Below are positions 1-8,397 of a stretch of DNA of 64,000 bases, one piece after another. Made by a program: the position numbers and the translations under genes. Numbering within the stretch: the first letter of the stretch is position 1; each line of letters opens with the position of its first letter. The notes beneath the pieces were generated by a model. The model saw nothing but the letters and a program-made list of their open reading frames with translations. It searched no databases and was not told where the DNA came from. The stretch lies in assembly GCA_905221605.1 (NCBI GenBank), contig CAJNDS010002797.1, forward strand, positions 203,501 through 267,500, given 5' to 3'. The DNA comes from Symbiodinium natans (lineage: Eukaryota > Sar > Dinophyceae > Suessiales > Symbiodiniaceae).

Positions 1-2954
1 CGGGCCTGAGAAAAGCCCAGAAGTCTCTTGTGCGCAAAGATCGAAAATCCAATCCAGCAATGCTCCGTTCCCCCTTTGAACTTATGCCAAGCCCAAGGCA
101 CGCCGAGAATCTCAAGTAAAAGGATCGATGCCAGGATGCGCGCCAAGCCATCCGAAGACTGGGTAATCCACAGTAAGTCGTCCACGTAAGATAGGAGCGT
201 CGTTTCATCAACCCCATGGCAGTAGTACAGCAAACGTCCCAACCCAGAAAACAAGCGATACCACCAGTAGCTCGCAGATGAAACGCCAAAGGTTCCAACA
301 GCGTTGAGGTAAACTTTGTCATGACGTGATGCCCGACAGGCCTGCCTGGCCCAATCGGCCCGCCTCACCTTTACTAAACGATGTGCACGAGAGATATCTC
401 CTGAAAGAGAAAAGTATGCGGCCGGCAGTTCTTCAAGTGCCACCGAGAGATCGCCCCCAGTAGGATACGATTGTGCATCCCGTACTTTGATCGAGTCGTT
501 TAAGTGCACACCATGCGTTCCGTCGTGCAAGACTCGAACAGAATCATCCGGCTTGAGAAGCGCACCAAGCGAAGCAATACTCAGGGCCTCGCCGAATTCT
601 TCCTGCGCCTCGGCCAAGTCCATCTCGACCATTGCACCACAAGAGATCTCCTTCTGAAACTGAAAATCAACCCGTTCAGCATGCTCCTGCGCAGAGGGGT
701 AATTCTCCCTCGGCAAGTCGGGCAGCGGCTCATCGACCCCCGGAAAAGCACGATGTTTATGCTTGCGTTCAAACAGAGCCGGAGTCCGGGGAAGCCGGAC
801 TCCGACCCCAAGAGGAACCCCAGCAGCGAAAGACCACGTCGCCTCGGTATACCGCCTCCAGTCTGGGTCGCCAGCGAGTCGCAGCAGTTCGCCAATGGCA
901 CCAAGGAAAAATGGCTGACGGTCAGGAACCACAGAGATCTGTGCGGTGACCCCTGCCTGCCGAAGCTTATCAAAAACCAGCGTCCTCCCAGAATCGATCA
1001 GTCCCGATGCAAAGGGGGAAGATGTCATCCTCCCCGTGGCCAAAGCGCAGACGACCTTCTTAATGTCCAGCGAACGCGACAGTAAAGCCAGGAGACCGTC
1101 CATGATTTCTTTGTGAAGCGAAAGACAGCCATGTGACGCAGGAGTGGGCCTCTTCGGGGGAGGCCAGCGCCCTGGTGAAGCCAGTCCGTGTCCATCTGAG
1201 AACCAACGCACTCGGCCCGAAAGTCGAGACCGCAGTGGAGGCCCCTGACCCAGACAGCCATGCCCATAGAGCGGCTTTCTCACACCATCTTCGTCCTCAT
1301 CAGACGTAGGGTCGTCACAAGTGTCATCCCCCACGTCGCCTCCTTGCACCTCAAGGTGTTCAGCTTCTTCGCCCGGCAAAGACCGCCACCACTCAGCGGT
1401 ACCCACAGCATCATCGTTCGTGCCCAAGTTTCGTAGCGGTGCATTGTCAGTCCCAACAAATCCCGGAAGCGTAAACCCCAAAGCAGCCAAGCGCCGACGG
1501 TGATCCTCTGTCAGTGCCTCGCCAAGAAATGGCGTGTATGCCACAAGGACGACCCTCGTCCCCTTCCACTTCGCTGTGCAGTGCAGATCTCTGGGGTTGA
1601 AAATCGAGAAAGAGGAGGCAACTTCAAGCAGATCCCCCGTCACAGAAAAACCCTCGAAAGGACAAGCAACCGAACCCGACCCCGAAGCAACCCACACCTC
1701 GCCACCAGAAAAACACGAAAGGCCAATCACAAGATTATAAGAGCCCTCCAAGTTGCCGGTGTCCTTGTGTGGAGCCGTCCGAAGATTGCGAAAGATGGCC
1801 GCTGCAGTGTATTCGAAGCCCGGCTGCAGTGCATCGATGAAACGACAAAGCATCTTGGTGAACTCCGGAAATTTGTCAGTGTTGGAGCGAATGCCAGCCA
1901 GACCCCCTCCTCTTGAAAAAGCCCCCACCGTGAAGGACTTCGAGTCAGGGCCAGGCTCGCCCCTCGCCGGGGGATCTCCCGGAAGGAGCTCGAAGAGTTG
2001 TACGATCTCTCCCCTGGTGGGAATCAACAGTGAAGCAGCTGCTTTTTCAACATCAGACAAGAAAGCGCCAGCGTTAGCATTCTCCGTGGTATCCAGGGAC
2101 CGAAGAGAAGACCCCCCCACCGAGGACCTGGAAGGATCAACCACTTGCCAAGCCAGCAACGCCAGAGCCCGGCACAGGCCGGAAGGATAAGCAGCTGTAG
2201 GTGCAGTCGCAAAAGTGCCGTCCTCAAGAAAGCCAAGCAAAGGGGGGTGATCATGACCGCAAGATTTGGGCAAAGGGCCCCGGTAGCAACCATTGCGATC
2301 TAATTGAGGCCACCCTCGAAAACCCAGGGTGCCCAGGTTCGGCCAGGTGCCTGCAAGCCTTGTAGGCTTGGCATAAGGGGCCCCAAAGGCGCATTGATGA
2401 AAAACGACAGTCGCGACAGCATTCTGTTCGAAGAACTTTCGCGAATAAGCCCAAGTCCAGACCGAGGCAGGCGTGCCTCGGGGTGTGGTACCGAGAAATT
2501 CTGGATGCTCAAGCAACCAAGGAACCCCAACTTCTGAAGCCACGGCAGCCAAGTCGAGGGCGCGCCGCAGCAACTCCGTTCCCGCCTGAGCCTTGTCCTT
2601 CAGGCGCCCAGTGAGCCACGGAAAGCCTTCCGGCCAGTCTGCATTGCGCAGAGGTACGGACCCTGGTGAATTCGAAAAAGAAGCCCTGCTGTAGGTGTTG
2701 CAGGGCGGGCTCAAAAGAATCAAGTCAAACTGTTCGGAGCGGACCTGTTCAAGAATGTCCTCCCAGAACTCGTCGTGCAAGACATTGTGTGACGTATTGC
2801 GAGCAACATCAATTTCCACTAAATGGAAACTGCGGCCGGACGATTCTTTTTCCAACCAGCTGCGAATATCCCCTTTGCGTGGTTCACCAGCAAAGAGGTA
2901 GAGCACACTGAGATCAGCACGCCCTCGTGCGTTGGCCGAAGTGTCGGCCGAAAG
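1..2954 (-). CDS. retroelement polyprotein: C5-methyltransferase-like, 2OG-Fe(II) dioxygenase-like, reverse transcriptase (partial)
   Basis: One frame is open without a stop from 2954 to the left edge (about 984 codons), in the same frame as the Gag-like ORF and separated from it only by the TGA at 2957-2955. Domains in order: a methyltransferase-like domain with an AdoMet motif LFAGEPRKGD (from 2897), the PPC of catalytic motif IV in SPPCNTYSRA (PPC codons 2708-2700) and an EHPE motif near 2510 where C5 methyltransferases have ENV/ENP; then a dioxygenase-like segment with HKD (1769-1761), a distal His in RDLHC (1583-1581) and an Arg nine residues later (1556-1554); an acidic linker; then RT with GDISRAHR (motif A) and YVDDLLW (YVDD 188-177). 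Retrotransposon-borne C5 methyltransferases are known from dinoflagellates. The dioxygenase call is inference from the HxD...H...R pattern. RNase H and the element's 3' end would lie beyond the window. There is no obvious own start, so expression probably depends on readthrough of the TGA or on a downstream start. Confidence 0.8.
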
Positions 2955-2957
2955 TCA
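2955..2957 (-). other. in-frame TGA between Gag-like and methyltransferase-RT frames
   Basis: The stop codon context is CGC TGA CTT. Reading continues in the same frame for about 984 codons with conserved motifs on both sides. UGA followed by C is generally the leakiest stop context, so a gag-pol type readthrough is possible; a single nonsense mutation of an older fused ORF is the simpler alternative. Confidence 0.6.
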
Positions 2958-4349
2958 GCGGGAAACGGTATCGCGCTTGACCTGACTGCATTGATAATAC
3001 CCGTGTTTTCCAAAGCACCTCTGGCAGGCATGGACAAAGCGACAATTAGCATCATTGCACCCACCCTGGCGATTGTACCGCCAGCAAAGAGGCTGGCCAT
3101 CCGGAGTGCGAAGAGCTTTGCCCTTGGTCTGCTGTGAATCCTTAGGCTGAGTCCTGACCCCACTACGGCCACGCCCTCGGCCTCGCCCCCGTGCACGAGG
3201 AGGCGAACCAGCAGCCGAAGGAGGAGGAACGTCCACTTGCACAACCGAGGCAGCCGTGATATTCAAGGAGAAGGGAATCACCAAGTAACGCTGCAAGACT
3301 TCCGTATCCGTAGTAGCCCTCTTGAAAGCCGCCTCCAGGTCCGTGACTTCGCCGTCCCGCAACCACTTGTAGGCGGCCTTGCGGGCTTCATGCTCAAACT
3401 GCAAAACCAAGTTCCAAGTAGGGCGTCGACCATCACCTGCCATAAGGCCGGCGACCTGCTGGCCCAGAACATAATCGCTGAAGCGCCTGAAAGTGTCAGT
3501 CATGTTCTTTGAAAGCCAATTGCGATTGGAATGTTTAGTCGCGAGCATGTCCCAGGCGAGACCGATCCTGCGGTGACGAAGACGCAACTCCTCGGGGGAC
3601 TGCGGGGTTGAAGTCAACGTCTTGCCAGTTTTGATCTTCAAGACGTTTGTAGCAGGGTCGATCACCGCTGAATACATTTCAAGCTCGGAATCCTCCAACG
3701 AGGCCACCTCAGTGAGACACTCCACCGCCGGTTGATTGGCCTCGATCTGTTCAAGCTTGGTCGCCAAGAACGATCGCGAAGGAACTTCCTTGTCTTTCAA
3801 AGAACCCAGGACAGCCTCCACCGCCACGCGCATGGAATGTTGTTCACTCGGCTGAACCAATCGATTTTGAGTTCCAAGACGTGACTCGGCTCTGTTCTTC
3901 TCATTCACCTCGAGATGCAATTTCGAGGCCTCCCAGGCTGAAATCAGACGTGCCATTTCGAGACGGTTGGCCAGAGAAGCTTGCACGTCAAGAGGGAGCT
4001 CACTTGCGAGCGCCGCGCGGACTCGCTCGCGAGATTCATCCAGACCTGCAAATAGAACCAAAGTTCGGATGCCAAGCTCACCCAAACGTGCCTGATTAAC
4101 AGGCGTGACCTCAGCCTGGGCCAGCTGGAAACGCAGATCGGTGCTCAAGGTTGCAAGATGCCTCTTCTGATCCGCTGTCAAAGCTCCCATGCTTGAACTA
4201 TCAAAGCCTTGAACAAAAGGTTCTGAGACAGACCCAACTGGCCCATCTCGCCCAATCCCTGCACCAGAACTCTGGCGCGACCGGGAGCCGCGGGAACCGT
4301 TCAGAACGTACAGGACATGCTCATGCTCTGACACGTCACGTTCCAGCAT
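2955..4349 (-). CDS. Gag-like CCCH zinc-finger protein of the DIRS-like element
   Basis: 464 residues from the first in-frame ATG (4349); the frame is open further up to about 4436 but has no ATG there. The N-terminal two thirds are helical and charged, as in capsid-like proteins. A basic RG-rich stretch (RGRGRGRGR) leads into a C-terminal zinc cluster: CX8CX4CX3H (CWRYN...FVH) directly followed by CX2CX3HX4C (CQRCFGKH...C), so a CCCH finger fused to a knuckle, the type of nucleic-acid-binding tail seen in Gag proteins of DIRS-like elements. It ends in TGA, and the same frame continues straight into the methyltransferase-RT polyprotein. It lies 96 nt behind the recombinase stop on the same strand. 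Role inferred: RNA binding and particle formation. Confidence 0.7.
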   Translation of the reverse strand: MLERDVSEHEHVLYVLNGSRGSRSRQSSGAGIGRDGPVGSVSEPFVQGFDSSSMGALTADQKRHLATLSTDLRFQLAQAEVTPVNQARLGELGIRTLVLFAGLDESRERVRAALASELPLDVQASLANRLEMARLISAWEASKLHLEVNEKNRAESRLGTQNRLVQPSEQHSMRVAVEAVLGSLKDKEVPSRSFLATKLEQIEANQPAVECLTEVASLEDSELEMYSAVIDPATNVLKIKTGKTLTSTPQSPEELRLRHRRIGLAWDMLATKHSNRNWLSKNMTDTFRRFSDYVLGQQVAGLMAGDGRRPTWNLVLQFEHEARKAAYKWLRDGEVTDLEAAFKRATTDTEVLQRYLVIPFSLNITAASVVQVDVPPPSAAGSPPRARGRGRGRGRSGVRTQPKDSQQTKGKALRTPDGQPLCWRYNRQGGCNDANCRFVHACQRCFGKHGYYQCSQVKRDTVSR

Positions 4350-4445
4350 GAACCAACTGCAGATCACAAGCCCAGGAATGAAACGATCCACATGAAGAAG
4401 GCACGAAGCCGTGTTGAAATTTCTCTGCAGCCGCACACATCATGC

Positions 4446-6518
4446 TCAGCTCCCCTCCGAGCTAGATTCTTTCTCGGAAGAAGAACTAGAGGAGCTATCC
4501 TCATCAGCATCAGACTCCTCTTCCTGAAGAGCCTCCTGTTCCCGACGCTCCGGTCGAAAACAATGCTTGCATTCCACATCATACGGCACACCCTCAAGCA
4601 CGTCATAAAACTCACAACAGGCTACACGTTCGGGCCTAGTGCAACATGCCCCGGATCGGTGCAACCTGCGAAGCTTCCGTTTCCCTAGCACTGAAATGAA
4701 AAAGCGGGACTCACGCTCGGGGCCTCGTTCCTGTAAGACCTCAGGAGTCGAAAGGCGTTGCAAGTCGATGGGTTGCTGACCGAGAAATGCGCGGCCCCTC
4801 CATAATGCCCACTCACGTGGCATCTGTAGTTGCTCTGCCCCAGCCAGTGCAAGTGCATCCTCCAAGCCGAATGACTTCAACCTCTCCTGTATCTCACCAA
4901 TGCCCAAGCTCAGTAACTCTTTCATGCTTGTACAAGACCGCACAAGAAACCGCTGCAAAGTCGTAACAACAAACCAAGCAGACCTCACATAGACATCGGA
5001 AGACTCAACGATCTTCCAACGTCCAAGATACTCCTTGCGCTCACGATCAACTCCAGCCCAAGTCGCCAATGTAGCCATAGAAGCCCTCTCAGAGTGTTCA
5101 GAAAAGACCCGAAGAAGCGAATCAGAAGAGATCAAGAACTCCTCCGAAGACACCCAGTCATCAGATCGCAGCACAGGCTTCCGCAACAGTCTGAGAAGAC
5201 GCTTGGCGAGCGAGCACACATCACTGTAGCTGGCCATGACCGCTTTGCATGCATTAAAATGTCTCGTGGGCCTGGGAATCATGTAGTCCCTTTCGAAACC
5301 GAACTCAGGACCCTTCCAAATCGCAAAACCCACAGCGAGCCAATTCTTGCGTGCCAGCCATGCGTCCGCAGCGATGAAGAAAGGCAGAAAACGATTCTTC
5401 TTGCCTGCACCGCTAGTTTTGGTCCTATCGAAGAAACCACGAAGACCTTCCGCTGTCATGATCATGTCATCGAAAGAAGCTCCTTCCAGGTCGCCGCTCC
5501 TGCTCGAAGACCAAAACTTGAAAAGTCTAGTCCATGCAAATGCCCGCATGTACTTTGGAAAGTCTTCATCGCACACCGCCAGCTCCCACGCAATCACGAG
5601 CAGGAGTGGGCAAGGAACTGCTCTCCGAACCGCTGGAGCATCAACCTCAAGTTCAGCAGTCCTGACATTGACGAGATTCAAGACCAAGTGATGATTGGAA
5701 AAATGATCAGCCTTGTCGATGCCACCTGCCTTCTCGATGAAGGCAACCGCTGAGAGCACTGAACGTAGCCTGGTTCTGCTGCAAGGCTCATCGCGTAGCT
5801 CTTCAATGTAATCAACGAGAACCCCCATGTGTGCAGGGAAATGCTCGTCATGAAGTGCCAGGCACCAGAGCGAAAACTTGCACCACTCCCTAATCCTCGA
5901 ACGCAGAGTGGAAGCCCGAACACAACCAGCAGTAGATTGCAATACCCTGTCCGGATCTGCAGCAAAAAGGGCCTGATTGCAAACCGGCATACGACAATCC
6001 TTGAGCACCTTGACCAGTCGCATTCGCCACCGAGTGAGCTCATCTGCTTCAGCTTTCGCTCTCGTTAAATCGGTAGTCGCTAAGGCCAGCTTTTTGGACC
6101 TACGATTAGGCCATCGCAACAGTCGTCGCTTTGCCCCAGACTTCTCCAACAGCCATTCCTTCGTAGGAGCCAAAGAAGGCAACTTCTCGCTGCATGGCTT
6201 CTCCAAAGTCCCATGAAAAGCCACCCCAGCCAGTGCCCTGCGTTTCCACGTCCTTGCAGCACCAGCGTTTGCATCTTGTTGATACTTCGAGAGAATATCA
6301 TGGACCAACAGCCACTCAGGAGAGCCCATCGTAAAGCCCCACGTTTCGATCAAAAGGTTAAGATCATCAGCAGTGGAAAATAGAGAAGCCAGAACATGGT
6401 CCGGAGGAGGATCGCCAGCAGCTGAAAAAGCAAACCTAACCTTCTTGGGAAGATCAGACCAGCTCGAAGCAGCGTCCTGTCCCCCCCCAGTCGACTGTGA
6501 AGAGCTGGAAGCTGCCAT
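4446..6518 (-). CDS. tyrosine recombinase (DIRS-type integrase)
   Basis: 690 residues from the ATG at 6518 (MAASSSSQ). I chose this start because it lies one base behind the stop of the upstream coiled-coil ORF; the frame is open further up without a better start. The C-terminal half has the tyrosine-recombinase catalytic set in order: Arg in SSSRSGDLEG (about residue 340), a basic beta-hairpin RTKTSGAGKK, HSER (His 475, Arg 478), LGRW, and the candidate nucleophile Tyr in SSDVYVR (about residue 510, codon near 4991). This enzyme class inserts DIRS elements as circular DNA without the target-site duplications typical of DDE integrases. The tail holds CxxC (ECKHC) and a long acidic/Ser-rich stretch. 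All catalytic residues are present and the frame is intact. Confidence 0.8.
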   Translation of the reverse strand: MAASSSSQSTGGGQDAASSWSDLPKKVRFAFSAAGDPPPDHVLASLFSTADDLNLLIETWGFTMGSPEWLLVHDILSKYQQDANAGAARTWKRRALAGVAFHGTLEKPCSEKLPSLAPTKEWLLEKSGAKRRLLRWPNRRSKKLALATTDLTRAKAEADELTRWRMRLVKVLKDCRMPVCNQALFAADPDRVLQSTAGCVRASTLRSRIREWCKFSLWCLALHDEHFPAHMGVLVDYIEELRDEPCSRTRLRSVLSAVAFIEKAGGIDKADHFSNHHLVLNLVNVRTAELEVDAPAVRRAVPCPLLLVIAWELAVCDEDFPKYMRAFAWTRLFKFWSSSRSGDLEGASFDDMIMTAEGLRGFFDRTKTSGAGKKNRFLPFFIAADAWLARKNWLAVGFAIWKGPEFGFERDYMIPRPTRHFNACKAVMASYSDVCSLAKRLLRLLRKPVLRSDDWVSSEEFLISSDSLLRVFSEHSERASMATLATWAGVDRERKEYLGRWKIVESSDVYVRSAWFVVTTLQRFLVRSCTSMKELLSLGIGEIQERLKSFGLEDALALAGAEQLQMPREWALWRGRAFLGQQPIDLQRLSTPEVLQERGPERESRFFISVLGKRKLRRLHRSGACCTRPERVACCEFYDVLEGVPYDVECKHCFRPERREQEALQEEESDADEDSSSSSSSEKESSSEGS

Positions 6519-6519
6519 C

Positions 6520-6861
6520 TCAGAATCCCCGAGGCAGAGCCCGAAGAACTCCTTGGAGGAGAGCGTGAACACGCGCCGCGAGGGAATGCAGAAAGTGGTT
6601 GAGCACAGCAAGTCTCGTAGAAGCAAGCTCCACGTCTTGCTCAGTGTCCGCAAGACGAGACAGAAGCAAGGCCTGCTGAGCCTCCAGCGCGTCCACACGA
6701 GCAGTCAGCCGAGCCACGTGCAGCACGAGGTCTTGGACTTCTTGCGACTGAACCAGAAGGCTGTGCTCCACGTGGGCGAACTGGGATTCCACTCCGCTGA
6801 AAGGATCAGTATGCCCGAGCGAACCAGAAGAAAAGCTTCCAGTAGCGTCTGGCACAGGCAT
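6520..6861 (-). CDS. short coiled-coil ORF, first ORF of the DIRS-like element
   Basis: 113 residues from the ATG at 6861, 69 nt behind the relict spliced leader. The middle is a long amphipathic helix with Leu/Val at heptad spacing (for example LVLHVARLTARVDALEAQQ), so a coiled coil is likely. The stop TGA is followed after one base by the ATG of the recombinase ORF (TGAGATG), suggesting termination-reinitiation. No family recognised; it could be a Gag accessory or oligomerisation protein. Confidence 0.55.
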   Translation of the reverse strand: MPVPDATGSFSSGSLGHTDPFSGVESQFAHVEHSLLVQSQEVQDLVLHVARLTARVDALEAQQALLLSRLADTEQDVELASTRLAVLNHFLHSLAARVHALLQGVLRALPRGF

Positions 6862-6909
6862 CAAAGGAGGCCGAAGGAAGGCCGCCCTAAAGTTGCTACG
6901 GCAACAAAA

Positions 6910-6978
6910 ATTTTCAATGCTGCCAGCAAGCTTGAGCCAAAATGGCTACGGGATTTTCAATGCTGCCAGCAAGCTTGA
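6910..6978. repeat. 26-bp direct repeat flanking the relict spliced leader
   Basis: Two copies of a 26-bp segment (6910-6935 and 6953-6978, starting ATTTTCAATGCTGCC) lie on either side of the spliced leader and overlap its CAAG end. On the minus strand the order is GTTCAAG, repeat, full leader, repeat, then the 5' UTR. GTTCAAG before the outer repeat may be the end of an older, eroded leader. Confidence 0.9.
6931..6952 (-). other. relict dinoflagellate spliced leader
   Basis: The plus strand reads CTTGAGCCAAAATGGCTACG plus GG, the exact reverse complement of the 22-nt dinoflagellate spliced leader (CCGTAGCCATTTTGGCTCAAG with a leading C). It sits on the strand of the retroelement ORFs, 69 nt before the first ATG. 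Spliced leaders are added to mRNA in trans, so a genomic copy marks reverse transcription of a trans-spliced message. Confidence 0.95.
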
Positions 6979-7099
6979 ACATGCGCGGGCCGCTACGTCA
7001 AGTTCAAGCAAACCCAATACAGAACAAGAGATTTTGGAATAAATGCACCCAAAATCAAAAAGGCACACTACCTGAAACACACTCCGCTGGACAAGTCCA

Positions 7100-8397
7100 C
7101 TTTGCACAAAAGCCCCCTTAATAGTAAAACAACCAAAAGATAGGAAAGTTATTCCTGATCCAATAAATGACAGGGAATTCCAGGAATTAAAAGAATCTGG
7201 AAAGGATGGGATTCTTCTTGGCATAACATTAAATCCTAAGAAATGCATTGGGGAAAAGGTAAGAAGAATACCAATAAATATTAAATGTAGATGAAAAAGA
7301 GAAAGTGTACTAGAGGATGAAAGTAATAAATTCTTAGTACCAACAATCTTTTCTCCATTAAAAATTATTCCAGAGAAGATAGAAATTATAGCTCCTAAAG
7401 AAAGAACAAAATGAAAATGTGCTACAACATAATATGTATCATGTAATCCTAGATCTACTGCAGCATTTCCAAGAATTATTCCTGTAATAATGGTGGATTT
7501 CCAAGATATGTAAAAAGCCAATTAAAGATTTTTGCACCAGTTGGTAAGGATATTAAGATTGTAACTCCTGTAAAATAAGCTCTTGTATCACTTTCTAAAC
7601 CTACAGTATACATATGATGCCCCCAAACAAGACTTCCAAGAAGAGAAATAGATGACATGGCAAAGATCATTGATTGGTTACCAAAGATTATTAATTGTAA
7701 AATCCCAGAAATTATTATGGAAATGATCCCAAATGCAAGAATTTTTAAGATGTAAACTTCTGGATGTCCAAAAAACCAAAATAAATGTTGATAGAATATA
7801 GGATCTCCTCCAAATATAGGATCAAAAAAAAGTGTATTAGAATGAAGATCACTCAATTAAAAGAAGTGTACCAGAGAAGATTGGTAATGTTAATAAAAGC
7901 ATAAAAGCTATAATCAAGAAAGCCCAAGGAAATCATGGGATAGTCTTTAATGCCAGATAATAAGATCTCAGATTTAGAATTGTTGTCCAAAAGTCAAGAG
8001 ATGTAAGACATGAAGATATACCAGAGCTTAATAATCCAAATATAAGATTTCCTGTACTTGAAGGTGATAAAGTCATAAAAGAAGTGGATAATGGTGGAAA
8101 AAATGTTCATCCTGTACCACCTCCAAATTCTGAGATTATAGAAAGGATTAGGAAAAGATATGAAAGTAAAAGAATTAAGATAGAAAAATTATTGACTCTA
8201 GGATATACCACTTCTGGAGACCCTTGAAAGATAGGTACGAAATAATTTCCAAATCCTCCAAACAAGCCAGGCATTACTAAAAAGAAGATCATAAGAAAGC
8301 CATGCAATGTAATGCTTATATTATAGAAGTTCTGGTTTTCTGGAGATATAATCCTATTTCCTGATGAATATAATTCTATTCTTATAAGGACTGATAT
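7100..8397 (-). pseudogene. cox1: nuclear copy of mitochondrial cox1 (NUMT), broken
   Basis: AT-rich block within GC-rich DNA, matching cytochrome c oxidase subunit I in pieces. 8397-8107: FFLVMPGLFGGFGNYFVP region up to EFGGGTG. About 8106-7861: continuation with TGA where cox1 has Trp (GTG-W-TFFPPLS). 7856-7480: [35 protein letters not shown] and [11 protein letters not shown]. 7521-7100: [24 protein letters not shown] and the tail to about GSGITFLS. One extra base near 7856 shifts the frame, and about 20-30 residues are missing between the NWLFTYLG and LGNAAVD segments. The N-terminus is missing. Not expected to be functional in the nucleus; TGA-for-Trp fits a mitochondrial origin or unedited sequence. 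Confidence 0.92.

Larger units (their letters stand above)
1..6979 (-). mobile_element. DIRS-like tyrosine-recombinase retrotransposon, 3' part outside window
   Basis: All ORFs here are on the minus strand and tightly packed: coiled-coil ORF, tyrosine recombinase, Gag-like CCCH protein, then methyltransferase/dioxygenase/RT. RT plus tyrosine recombinase defines DIRS-like elements; the ORF order differs from classic DIRS-1. The 5' end carries a spliced leader relict. Terminal or internal complementary repeats cannot be judged because the right-hand part of the element is missing. Confidence 0.75.

Noticed and set aside
2024-2530. Small minus-strand frames ending in this interval
   Set aside because: They are shadows of the methyltransferase-RT polyprotein, whose own frame reads through with conserved motifs.
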